Origin: Actinokineospora enzanensis DSM 44649
GTDB lineage: Bacteria; Actinomycetota; Actinomycetes; Mycobacteriales; Pseudonocardiaceae
Length of the DNA: 64,000 nucleotides
Assembly: GCF_000374445.1 (NCBI RefSeq)
Contig: NZ_KB894435.1
Location: 24,108 to 88,107 of the forward strand
Direction of reading: 5' to 3'
How positions within the stretch are numbered: the first letter of the stretch is position 1; each line of letters starts with the position of its first letter. The position numbers were made by a program, and so were the translations under genes. Below, in pieces: positions 16,843 to 24,303 of this stretch. A model generated the notes under the pieces. That model was given only the letters and a program-made list of their open reading frames with translations. It was not told the origin of the DNA and made no database searches.

Positions 16843-17253
16843 TCAGGGTCGGGTGAACCAGGCGGTGAACGTCGTCCGACCATCGGTCACGGCCAGGTTC
16901 ACCTGGTCTGCCAGCGCCCGCACGATCGCCATGCCCCGACCGGCCAGCACGACCCCGGACGCGGGCACCCGCCAGCCGCTCTCGTCGACCACGGTCACCA
17001 CGACGACCTCGTCGTCCACGTGCGCGCTCAGGCTCAACACGGTGGCGCGCAACGCCTCCGGGCCGCCCAGCTCACCGTTGGCGATGGCGTTGCTCATCGC
17101 CTCGTCCGCCGACCACACCGCGTCGTCGCGGATGTCGGCCGGGATCCCCACCCGGACGAGCCACTCGGCCAGGGCGTGCCGCGCGCGGTGCAGGTGCCCC
17201 GGTTCGGCAGGCACGGTCAGGGCCCACACCTCGACCACCGGCGATTCCTTCAT
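16843..17253 (-). CDS. Anti-sigma-factor-type ATP-binding protein (HATPase, RsbW/SpoIIAB-like)
   Basis: A 136-residue single-domain HATPase_c protein. The N box is SADEAMSNAIANGELGG and the G box is GVVLAGRGMAIVRAL with a preceding VVTVVDES. Small proteins of this kind bind and inhibit alternative sigma factors or act as serine kinases on anti-anti-sigma factors. No sigma or antagonist gene is adjacent, so the partner is unknown. The ATG at 17253 gives the conserved N-terminal strand (VVEVWALTVPAEP); a longer frame upstream is unlikely. It is followed upstream by the Ppx gene on the same strand. Confidence 0.82.
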   Translation of the reverse strand: MKESPVVEVWALTVPAEPGHLHRARHALAEWLVRVGIPADIRDDAVWSADEAMSNAIANGELGGPEALRATVLSLSAHVDDEVVVVTVVDESGWRVPASGVVLAGRGMAIVRALADQVNLAVTDGRTTFTAWFTRP

Positions 17254-17303
17254 GTGCTGGTAATACCTCGCGTGCCGGGGGTGAAACGTCGGGCCGTCCC
17301 CGC

Positions 17304-18221
17304 TCAGGCGACGCCCGCGATCGCCTCGTGGTGGCCGGGTTCCAGCAGCGTGAGCAGCAGGCCCTCCTTGGTCGACCACGGGCTGATCTCCACCCGGTCG
17401 TGGCCGGTGACGCCCATCAGCGCGCGGGCCGCCACGGCCCCGGCCAGCGACTGCTCGGCGCGGTGCCGGGAGATGCCGGGCAGCTTGGCCCGGCGGCGGG
17501 CCGAGAGCCGGGCCAGCCGGGGGATCCAGCGGTCCAGGTCGGCCGCGCGCAGGGCGGGCGCGTCGGCGAGCCGGGCCAGCTGCTGGAACACCTTCGAGCA
17601 GCCGATGGCGCGGCCGCCGACCAGCACGGCCAGCTCGTCCGCAGGCAGCGCGGCCCGGATCAGCCGCTCCAGGTCCGCGCGGCCCTCGGCGTCGGTGCCC
17701 AGCGCGGTGAGCGTGCGGGCGCCGTAGGGCAGCGAGCGGGCGACCAGCGGTCGGTCGGCGTCGCCCGCCGCCAGCTCCACCGTGCCGCCGCCGACGTCCA
17801 GGACCGTCAGCGCGCCCGCCGACCAGCCGAACCAGCGGCGGGCGGCCAGGTAGGCCAGCCGGGCCTCCTGGGTGCCGGTGAACCGGCGCAGCGTGACGCC
17901 GGTGCGGCGGGCGACCTGGCGGACGATCTCGTCGGCGTTGGCCGCGTCGCGGATGGAGGAGGTGGCGAACGGGATGACGTCCGGCAGCGACACCCCGACC
18001 CGGGCGGCCCGGCGGCGGATCGCGGCGACCGCACCTGCGACCGCCTCGATACCGTCCCGGGTGAGACTGCCGGAATCGTCGTAGCTCTTGTCCAGCCGCA
18101 GCCGGATCTTGTGCGAATGCACCGGGTCGCGCGGGGAACCCCGTTCCGCGTCGACCACGAGGAGATGCGCGCTGAAGCAGCCGACGTCCAGCACACCCAC
18201 GGTGCTGGTCGGTCGGCGCAT
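17304..18221 (-). CDS. Ppx/GppA family phosphatase (exopolyphosphatase-like)
   Basis: A 305-residue ASKHA-fold protein with VGVLDVGCFSAHLLVVD (phosphate 1 loop), the catalytic-Glu loop in TGTQEARLAYLAA and the phosphate 2 motif LTVLDVGGGTVELAAG. It splits terminal phosphate from polyphosphate or converts pppGpp to ppGpp. It lacks the extra C-terminal HD domain of long Ppx enzymes and fits the short actinobacterial form. The ATG at 18221 has GGGAG five bases before it and is preferred to an upstream in-frame start. Confidence 0.88.
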   Translation of the reverse strand: MRRPTSTVGVLDVGCFSAHLLVVDAERGSPRDPVHSHKIRLRLDKSYDDSGSLTRDGIEAVAGAVAAIRRRAARVGVSLPDVIPFATSSIRDAANADEIVRQVARRTGVTLRRFTGTQEARLAYLAARRWFGWSAGALTVLDVGGGTVELAAGDADRPLVARSLPYGARTLTALGTDAEGRADLERLIRAALPADELAVLVGGRAIGCSKVFQQLARLADAPALRAADLDRWIPRLARLSARRRAKLPGISRHRAEQSLAGAVAARALMGVTGHDRVEISPWSTKEGLLLTLLEPGHHEAIAGVA

Positions 18222-18448
18222 GTCATCTCCCGGCGGTAGAGAAAGCTGCAAAAGCTATCTTTACCCGACAGCGGCGTCCGGCAAACCCCCGATCATGTAA
18301 GAAATTTGCACCCGTTTCCCGAACGTACATTGTGCGATCAAGGAATGTCCTGTCGCCAGAACACCTTCGAGTGACCGAATGCCCTACCCGCGCGCGCACC
18401 GGCCTCGACCGGGTATGGCGGATGTCACCCGTGTGGCAGAGTGACGGG

Positions 18449-19405
18449 GTGAGCAGCGACGAGGTCCGCGACGGAGTGTCGCTGACCAACCTCGACCAGC
18501 CCCTGTTCGACGACGCCGAGGCCACCAAGCGGGACCTGGTCGAGTACCTGGACGCGGTGCGCGAGCGGATGCTGCCCGGCCTGCGCGACCGGCCGCTGTC
18601 GGTGCAGCGGATCCGGCCGGGACAAGGGCCGTTCATGCAGAAGAACGTCCCCAAGTACACGCCGGAATGGGTGCGCACCGAACGGATGTGGGCGGAAAGC
18701 TCCAAACGGCAGATCGCCTACGCCGTGTGCGACGACCGCCGCACTCTGCTCTGGTTCGGCAATCAGCGCGCGGTCGAATACCACGTGCCGCTGACCCGGC
18801 TCGGCGAAGCCCACCAGACCCATTTGGTACTCGATCTCGACCCGCCGGAGGGCGCCGGGTTCGACGCCGTTGTCGCGGCCGCCGATGTGGTCCGCCGGGC
18901 GTTGGCGAACGACGGCCTTTCCGGCGCGGTGAAAACCAGCGGCGCCAAGGGAGTGCACATTCTCGTGCCGCTCGCCCCCGCCGACCACGACGACGTCGCC
19001 GCCGCGACCCGCGCGCTGGCCGCCCGCGCGGAACGGATCGACCCGTCCGTGGCGACCACCGCCTACATCAAGGACGACCGGGGCGGGAAGGTGTTCGTCG
19101 ACTCGACCCGTGCCTACGGCGCCACCGTCGTGGCCGCGTACAGCCCGCGCATCCGGCCCGGCACGCCGGTGTCGTTCCCGGTGCCCTGGGCCGACCTGCC
19201 CACCGTGACGCCCCGGGACTTCACCCTGCACACCGCGCTCGCGGCACTGGGCGAGCGGGACCTGTGGGCGGAGCTGATGCCGGACCCGCAGGCGCTGCCC
19301 GAGGACCTGGTGGCGGAGGGGCGGACCATCCCGGTGGCCCGCGTGCAGGCGATGCACGAGGGCAAGCGGCGGGCCCGCGCCCGCGAGGCCGCCCAGGAGT
19401 CCTGA
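18449..19405 (+). CDS. LigD-type polymerase/primase domain protein (stand-alone NHEJ polymerase)
   Basis: A 318-residue archaeo-eukaryotic primase-like polymerase, homologous to the polymerase domain of bacterial LigD. The catalytic acidic pair is in THLVLDLDPPEG, the SGAKGVHILVPL motif supplies the His, and the IKDDRGGKVFVDSTRAYG block is conserved. It fills ends during Ku-dependent repair. No ligase or nuclease domain is fused, so it is the split form. GTG at 18449 is chosen because the family begins close to SSDEVRDGVSLTNLDQPLF; an ATG at 18422 is an alternative and neither has a strong ribosome site. Confidence 0.88.
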   Translation: MSSDEVRDGVSLTNLDQPLFDDAEATKRDLVEYLDAVRERMLPGLRDRPLSVQRIRPGQGPFMQKNVPKYTPEWVRTERMWAESSKRQIAYAVCDDRRTLLWFGNQRAVEYHVPLTRLGEAHQTHLVLDLDPPEGAGFDAVVAAADVVRRALANDGLSGAVKTSGAKGVHILVPLAPADHDDVAAATRALAARAERIDPSVATTAYIKDDRGGKVFVDSTRAYGATVVAAYSPRIRPGTPVSFPVPWADLPTVTPRDFTLHTALAALGERDLWAELMPDPQALPEDLVAEGRTIPVARVQAMHEGKRRARAREAAQES

Positions 19406-19480
19406 GATCCGACAGTCCTGATCCGGTAGCCCCGAGAGCCAGCAGCCCTGAGATCCGGCAGCCCCGGAGTCCCGGAGCCC
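19406..19480. repeat. Degenerate short direct repeats after the polymerase gene
   Basis: The bases just after the stop repeat the theme CCTGAGATCCGRCAGYCC and CCGGAGYCC several times with drift. This is non-coding and precedes the terminator hairpin. Confidence 0.5.
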
Positions 19481-19489
19481 TGGAACGGC

Positions 19490-19521
19490 CGAACCGGTCC
19501 GCGAGTGCGCGGACCGGTTCG
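19490..19521. terminator. Bidirectional terminator hairpin
   Basis: A perfect 14-bp stem (CGAACCGGTCCGCG with its complement) around the loop AGTG. It lies between the polymerase gene (rightward) and the small SOS-box gene (leftward), which are convergent, so it likely ends both transcripts. Confidence 0.85.
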
Positions 19522-19535
19522 CTTCGTGACAACCG

Positions 19536-19865
19536 CTAGTGCACCCACTCCCGGTCGGGGGGCGAGGGGTCGAAGTAGTGGCGGTGGAACGTGTGCGCGT
19601 CGGCGACGAACAGCCCGGCATGCCCGAGGACCAGGAACCCGTCGGCGGGCAGCGGGTACCGGCCGGAGCCGTCGCCGAGCACGCCGGTGGGCGTGTCGCC
19701 GTGCGTGGTGACCGCGAAGGTCACCTCCGGGGCCACCCGGCCCTGTTGGCGGAGCGCGGTGACCCACTGGCCGATCGCGGGCAGGTCGACGGGATCGGTG
19801 TTGTGCGCGGCTTGGACGGGAGTGGGCCATGGCAGGTAGTACCTGGCTATGGCGTCCCTCGGCAT
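19536..19865 (-). CDS. Hypothetical protein with a LexA/SOS box upstream
   Basis: A 109-residue protein I do not recognise. It starts MPRDAIARYYLPWPTP, has no signal peptide or membrane segment, and contains TFAVTTHGDTPTGVLGDG and ADAHTFHRHYFDPSPPDREW. The ATG at 19865 has GGGA upstream; a GTG about 35 bases further up is an alternative that would add about 11 residues. A perfect SOS box lies 58-75 bases upstream of the ATG, so induction by DNA damage is predicted. The stop is 15 bases from a strong terminator, so the gene stands alone as a transcription unit. Confidence 0.68.
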   Translation of the reverse strand: MPRDAIARYYLPWPTPVQAAHNTDPVDLPAIGQWVTALRQQGRVAPEVTFAVTTHGDTPTGVLGDGSGRYPLPADGFLVLGHAGLFVADAHTFHRHYFDPSPPDREWVH

Positions 19866-19922
19866 GGCGTCCCTGGACCGTCCCCTGGAATCCCCTTTCA
19901 CGCCTCGAACACTAGCACATTG

Positions 19923-19940
19923 TTCGAACACATGTTCGAA
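19923..19940. promoter_or_regulatory. LexA-binding SOS box
   Basis: An 18-bp perfect palindrome containing CGAAC-ACAT-GTTCG, which matches the CGAACNNNNGTTCG consensus of Gram-positive and mycobacterial LexA. It lies directly after the BAHD gene stop and 58 bases before the small gene start. A further TCGAACACTAG repeat occurs on each side (19906-19916 and 19936-19946). Confidence 0.88.
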
Positions 19941-19942
19941 CA

Positions 19943-21304
19943 CTAGGCCAGCTTGCGGACCGTCGTCACCAGTTCGGGGAGGGGGTCGTCCGCCTCTCGC
20001 GACCGGTGCAGGGCCGCCCGGCCCGCGGGGCCGCGCAACAGGTTGGCCAACCGGGCGGGGACGGCGACGGTCAGCAGGATGCCGCGCCCCTCGAACCCCT
20101 CCACCAGCCAGGCCACCCAGGGCAGCTGCAGGTTCGAGGTGGGACTGAAGAACACCGGCCGGGCGCCCTGGAACGCCACGTCGTAGATGCCGAACCGGCT
20201 CCAGTTGGTGATCGTCATGGTCTTGCGGTCCGGGTCGAACCCGATCGGGATGCACTCGCCCAGCCGGGCACGCCCGATCGACTCCAGGAACGCCCGGTTG
20301 GCGCGCAGGTTCAGGTGCGCGCGCGGGAAGTCCTCCACCGCCTCGCGGATCCGGGTGGCCACCGCGACCGTGTCGGCGCCCGCGGGCGAGGTTATGAAGA
20401 TCTCGCTGACCAGGTTGCCGACCACGCCCGGGTCGATGCCCAGGAAGCGCCGCACGTTGACCGGCATGGCCAGGCTCCGGGTCTCGGCGCTCTCGGCGGT
20501 GTCGCCGTCCAGACCGCGCAGGGTGGTGGCCACGTGCGCGCACAGCACGTCGTTGGTCGAGAGCTTGCGGCAGGCGGCCGTGCTCGCCTCCTCGCGCAGG
20601 CGGGCGATCTCGGCGTCGCCGAAGAACACCTGGACCGTGCGGTTGGCGCGGGGGGCGGCGTCGATCTCGGCGGTGAGCCGGGCGGCCTGCTCGGGGGTCT
20701 GGAGGCGGAAACCGGGACGGCCGGAGTCGGTCTCGGGCAGGGACTCGTCCAGATAGGCGTCCGGGTCGACCAGGGTGGTGATCTCCGGCCGGTCCACCCC
20801 CTCCACCTCGGCCGACCAGGCGCGCACCAGCAGCATGAAGCTGGCCAGGTCGCCGACCGAGTGGTGGAACGAGCAGCCCAGCGCGCAGGTGCCGTCGGCG
20901 AGCCTGGTCAGCCGCACGGTCAACAGCGGCAGCCCACCCTGGCGCGCGGCGTTGGAGGCGACGTGGTCGACGAACCCGGCGTTGGGCAGCGTCACCCGGC
21001 TGATCGCCTTGGGCAGCGTGTCGTCCAGGTCGTAGGTCTCCAGCGGGATGCCCGCGTCGTCGCAGACGATCTCCAGCCGGTCGCCGACGGTGCGCAGCCG
21101 CCCGGCGAACGCGGGGACGGCGGCCAGCGCGCGGGACAGGCCCGCGGCGAGCACCTCGTCGTCGAGCACGCGGTCGAAGAAGAACACCACGGACACGGGC
21201 ACATCGGCGATGACCGTGTCGGTCACCCCGCAGGTGATGACCGTCCCGGGCGCGTGCCCCGCGCGGACGGTCCGGGACGAGCGCAGTTCCGGCCAGCCGC
21301 TCAC
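19943..21304 (-). CDS. BAHD-type (PF02458-like) acyltransferase
   Basis: A 453-residue protein of the CoA-dependent acyltransferase superfamily. The catalytic HxxxD is HHSVGD in CALGCSFHHSVGDLASF, and the C-terminal half has ITNWSRFGIYDVAF where plant BAHD enzymes carry DFGWG, so the second motif is altered. Members move acyl groups from CoA or a carrier to an alcohol or amine of a specialised metabolite. There is no signal peptide. The GTG start overlaps the stop of a 10-codon uORF (GTGA), and the strong ribosome site belongs to that uORF, so translation appears coupled. No biosynthetic partner genes are adjacent. Confidence 0.8.
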   Translation of the reverse strand: MSGWPELRSSRTVRAGHAPGTVITCGVTDTVIADVPVSVVFFFDRVLDDEVLAAGLSRALAAVPAFAGRLRTVGDRLEIVCDDAGIPLETYDLDDTLPKAISRVTLPNAGFVDHVASNAARQGGLPLLTVRLTRLADGTCALGCSFHHSVGDLASFMLLVRAWSAEVEGVDRPEITTLVDPDAYLDESLPETDSGRPGFRLQTPEQAARLTAEIDAAPRANRTVQVFFGDAEIARLREEASTAACRKLSTNDVLCAHVATTLRGLDGDTAESAETRSLAMPVNVRRFLGIDPGVVGNLVSEIFITSPAGADTVAVATRIREAVEDFPRAHLNLRANRAFLESIGRARLGECIPIGFDPDRKTMTITNWSRFGIYDVAFQGARPVFFSPTSNLQLPWVAWLVEGFEGRGILLTVAVPARLANLLRGPAGRAALHRSREADDPLPELVTTVRKLA

Positions 21305-21333
21305 GCGCGGCGCCGGGGGGTGCAGACGGTCAT
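21301..21333 (-). CDS. 10-residue leader peptide (uORF) coupled to the acyltransferase gene
   Basis: ATG at 21333 is preceded by AAAGGAA at ideal spacing and encodes MTVCTPRRRA. Its TGA overlaps the GTG start of the acyltransferase (GTGA). The peptide holds one Cys and three consecutive Arg. It could be a leader that meters translation. An alternative is that a one-base indel in the adjacent six-C run has split the true N-terminus. Confidence 0.5.
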   Translation of the reverse strand: MTVCTPRRRA

Positions 21334-21474
21334 CGGGGTTCCTTTCCCTGCGGGGTAGGGGAACCGTAAGTCAGCGGGCGGGCGCGGAGAAGACTCCGTT
21401 CACACCAATTCCCACTACGGGAAACGCCGGTCCCTGGCGGAAAGCACCCGGAACCGGCGTCATCCCGAAACGTC

Positions 21475-22761
21475 CTAACAGGACAGCTCGCGGGCCAGTG
21501 CCTTGATCAGCTCGCCGTCCGCGGTGTCGGCGTCCAACGACCAGATCATCACACCGCCGAGGTCGCGGTCGTTGACGTAGCGGGCCTTGCGCCGCATCTC
21601 GGTCGGGTCGTCGTAGGTCCAGAACGTGCTGCCGTCGAACAGCCAGGCGTGCCCGGCGCGCTCATCGCGGTAGATCTTGTACTGGCCGACCTTCGACTTG
21701 AGCACCTTGTAGTCCTCGGTCCCGGCCTCGTAGGTGGCGGGCGCGGGGCCGGTGGCGGTCTGGAACAGGCCGTGGTTCGCGTTGGTCACGCCGGTCCAGC
21801 CGCGGCCGAAGAACGGCACGCCGAGCACGAGCTTGTCGCGCGGGGCGCCACGCTTGAGATAGTCGTCGACCACGGTCTCGGAGCTGAAGCCGGGGGCCGG
21901 GGTCGGGTCGCCCTTGGGGGTGCGCAGCGAGGACTGCGCGTTCGTGGTCGACTCCCACGAGCCGTGGTAGTCGTAGCCCTGCAGGGTGCCGAAGGTCAGG
22001 TAGCGGAAGACCTTCGAGACCTCGAACCCCTTGTCGATCTGGTTGGGGTTCGCGGGCAGGAACGCGGTCAGGTCGCCGTGCTGGCGGCGCGGCAGCCGGT
22101 CGAGCTGCTTGCGGTACTCCTTCACCAGCTCGGTGAAGTTCCCCTTGTCCTCCGGCCGGATGACGTTGCCGTCGTTGGCGGGGCTGCCCGGCCACTCCCA
22201 GTCGAGGTCGATGCCGTCGAAGATGCCCGCGGCCACGCCCGGCCCGGCGACGTCGCCCTTGATCCACTGGTCGATGCAGGACTTCACGTGGTCGGCGCGC
22301 GACTGCGGGGTGAGCGCGGCGTTGGAGAAGTACTTGGAGCCGGACCAGCCGCCGAGGGAGATGTAGACGCGCAGGTCCGGGTACTTCTTCTTGAGCTTCC
22401 TGAGCTGGTTGAGGTTGCCCGCGAGCGCCTGTCCCGGCGCGTCGGCGACCCCGTCCACGCTCTGCTCGGCGGCGAACGGCTTCTGGTAGTCGGCCCAGGC
22501 GTCCGCGCTGACGCACTTGCCCTGCTCGTCGAGGAACCCGAAGGCGTAGTTCAGGTGCGTGAGCCGGGCGGCGGTCCCGCTGGTGACCAGATCGCGGACG
22601 TTGTAGTTGCGCCCGTAGATCCCCCACTGGGTGAAGTACCCGACGACCCTGGCCCTGTCGTGGTGGGACTCGTGCGCCTGCGCCTGCGGCGCGGCGATGG
22701 TCGCGGCGGCGACGACCATCCCGGTGAGCAGCCCGGCCGCTCGCCACTTTCTCGCCGTCAT
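21475..22761 (-). CDS. Secreted chitinase, glycoside hydrolase family 18
   Basis: A 428-residue protein with a signal peptide (MTARKWRAAGLLTGM..., cleavage after PQAQA). The GH18 signature DGIDLDWEWP carries the DxxDxDxE catalytic set, preceded by the strand VYISLGGWSGS, with later substrate residues in GVPFFGRGW. No chitin-binding domain is present. It cleaves beta-1,4-N-acetylglucosamine chains outside the cell. The ATG has GAGGGAGAA upstream. A 16-bp DasR-type operator sits 38 bases upstream, consistent with induction by GlcNAc/glucosamine-6-phosphate. Confidence 0.95.
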   Translation of the reverse strand: MTARKWRAAGLLTGMVVAAATIAAPQAQAHESHHDRARVVGYFTQWGIYGRNYNVRDLVTSGTAARLTHLNYAFGFLDEQGKCVSADAWADYQKPFAAEQSVDGVADAPGQALAGNLNQLRKLKKKYPDLRVYISLGGWSGSKYFSNAALTPQSRADHVKSCIDQWIKGDVAGPGVAAGIFDGIDLDWEWPGSPANDGNVIRPEDKGNFTELVKEYRKQLDRLPRRQHGDLTAFLPANPNQIDKGFEVSKVFRYLTFGTLQGYDYHGSWESTTNAQSSLRTPKGDPTPAPGFSSETVVDDYLKRGAPRDKLVLGVPFFGRGWTGVTNANHGLFQTATGPAPATYEAGTEDYKVLKSKVGQYKIYRDERAGHAWLFDGSTFWTYDDPTEMRRKARYVNDRDLGGVMIWSLDADTADGELIKALARELSC

Positions 22762-22799
22762 CGGTTCTCCCTCGCGGATGCCGGGTCGACACTCGACCC

Positions 22800-22815
22800 T
22801 TTGGTCTGGACCAAA
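22800..22815. promoter_or_regulatory. DasR-responsive element (dre) upstream of the chitinase gene
   Basis: TTTGGTCTGGACCAAA is palindromic except for its central pair and matches the TGGTCTAGACCA core of the GntR/HutC regulator DasR, which represses chitinase genes in streptomycetes until glucosamine-6-phosphate releases it. Its position over the promoter fits repression. Confidence 0.8.
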
Positions 22816-23008
22816 CTAGGCGGGCGACCCTGGGGCGGCTACGGCCGAACGGCGCAATTCGGGCACCGCCCCCGACCGGGTCTTCCACTGTGGACCTCGG
22901 GGTCGGCTCATCCCCGGGGAGGAGACCGGGTCCCTTCGCCGGGGGGACGAGCGCCCGGCCCCGGATACCTAGCGTTTCCCCTGACAGTCATCAACGAGGG
23001 GGTTAGCG

Positions 23009-23893
23009 GTGTTTCGATGGGTGTGGACCGCGGTCCGGCCGGTGGGCGCGGTGCAGTGGTTCCTGTGGTGGTGCGGGGCGTTGTTGCTGGGCTCCGCGAT
23101 GGTGCACGGGGTGGTCTTCCTCGTGGACGGCAGCAGCTGGCTCGGCTCGGTCAGCTGGCGCAAACCGGTGGTGTTCGGCGTCTCGTTCGGCACCCTGATG
23201 TGGTCGGCGGTGTGGATCCTGCGCAACCTCCCCCGCCGCTGGTGGGGCAGCGTGCTCGCGGTGCTGCTCGGCGTCTCCTCGGTCGTCGAGGTCACCGTGA
23301 TCACCCTGCAACGCTGGCGCGGCGTGCCGTCGCACTTCAACGAGAGCACGGAGTTCGACGCGGGCATCTTCAGCATCATGGGCATGTCGGTCATGGTCGT
23401 GGCCCTGGCCATCACGGGCTTCCTGATCTGGTCCCTCTGCGAGTTCCGCGGCTCCCCGGTCACCCGGGTCGCCACCATCACCGGCCTGCTCGGCCTGGCG
23501 GGCGCGGGCTACCTCGGCCGCGACCTCATCGCCGCGGGCGACGCGGTCGTCGCCGCCACCGGCCACGTCCCGGAAGACCTGGTCTTCGGCGCCGCGGGCA
23601 GCGCCAAACTCGCCCACGCGATCGGCATCCACGGCATCCAGGTGCTGGCGGCCTGCGCGATCCTGCTGGACCACGGCACCCTGCCCGTCCGCACCCGCCT
23701 CACGACCATGCTCACCGCCGCCACCGGGTACGCGGCCACCTTCACCGCGATCACCGCCACGGCCTACGCGGGCCGCCCCTGGACCGACCCGCCCCTGCCC
23801 TGGGCCGCCCTGGGAATCCTCGGCGTGCTCCTGATCGCAGCCTGCCTGCTACGCGCCCTCCCCCGACGCTCCCCGACCCCGATCCCCGCCTGA
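23009..23893 (+). CDS. Multi-pass membrane protein of unknown function
   Basis: A 294-residue protein with seven or eight hydrophobic segments (for example FLWWCGALLLGSAMVHGVVFLV, SVLAVLLGVSSVVEVTVITL, IMGMSVMVVALAITGFLIW and AALGILGVLLIAACLLRAL). One hydrophilic loop carries HFNESTEFDAGIFS, and a HAIGIHGIQVLA helix has two His that could bind metal or haem. I know no family function. The GTG start has GAGGGGG about 7 bases upstream. It is divergent from the chitinase across a 247-base gap and is followed by its own terminator. Confidence 0.75.
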   Translation: MFRWVWTAVRPVGAVQWFLWWCGALLLGSAMVHGVVFLVDGSSWLGSVSWRKPVVFGVSFGTLMWSAVWILRNLPRRWWGSVLAVLLGVSSVVEVTVITLQRWRGVPSHFNESTEFDAGIFSIMGMSVMVVALAITGFLIWSLCEFRGSPVTRVATITGLLGLAGAGYLGRDLIAAGDAVVAATGHVPEDLVFGAAGSAKLAHAIGIHGIQVLAACAILLDHGTLPVRTRLTTMLTAATGYAATFTAITATAYAGRPWTDPPLPWAALGILGVLLIAACLLRALPRRSPTPIPA

Positions 23894-23908
23894 CCCGACA
23901 ACGCACCT

Positions 23909-23933
23909 GGGCGCCGGTACCCCACCGGCGCCC
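23909..23933 (+). terminator. Terminator hairpin after the membrane protein gene
   Basis: Arms GGGCGCCGGT and ACCGGCGCCC form a perfect 10-bp stem with a 5-base loop, starting 16 bases after the stop codon. Confidence 0.8.
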
Positions 23934-24033
23934 ACCCGCGCCTCTCCGACCCCCACCAGAACCGTTCCCGCCCCGACCTCGAACCCGACCCTACCGCCCC
24001 ATTCCGGCACACCGACAAACCCGAACCCACCCC

Positions 24034-24206
24034 TGTGGACAACCTCCACACCCTGTGCACAACCCACCCACCCCAGACCAGGATCATCCCCGGCACGCGG
24101 CCCCTCCCACCCGGGGGCTGGCCCGCGCGTGAGCCTATCGCACCAGGTCAGAGCTCCGGAAGACACCGAAACGCGGCTGTGGATGAATCCGCCAGCATGT
24201 GGACAA
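24034..24206 (+). repeat. Intergenic repeat family A, copy 1, with DnaA-box-like sites
   Basis: The core (24080-24140) matches the copies at 26219-26280 and, inverted, at 26456-26516: GGATCATCCCCGG, then CGGCCCCTCCCACCCGGGGG, then CTGGCCCGCGCGTGAGCC. It is followed by TGTGGATGA (24178) and TGTGGACAA (24198), exactly 20 bases apart. Another TGTGGACAA starts at 24034. The rest of 23934-24303 holds no gene. Confidence 0.82.
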
Positions 24207-24303
24207 CTCGACCAGGACAGCACCAGCGACCCATGTCCCCGGTCACGCAAGAGGAAGGCGGTCGGCTGTGGACGAACCCCGGGGGATGTGGACGACTCGC
24301 CCC

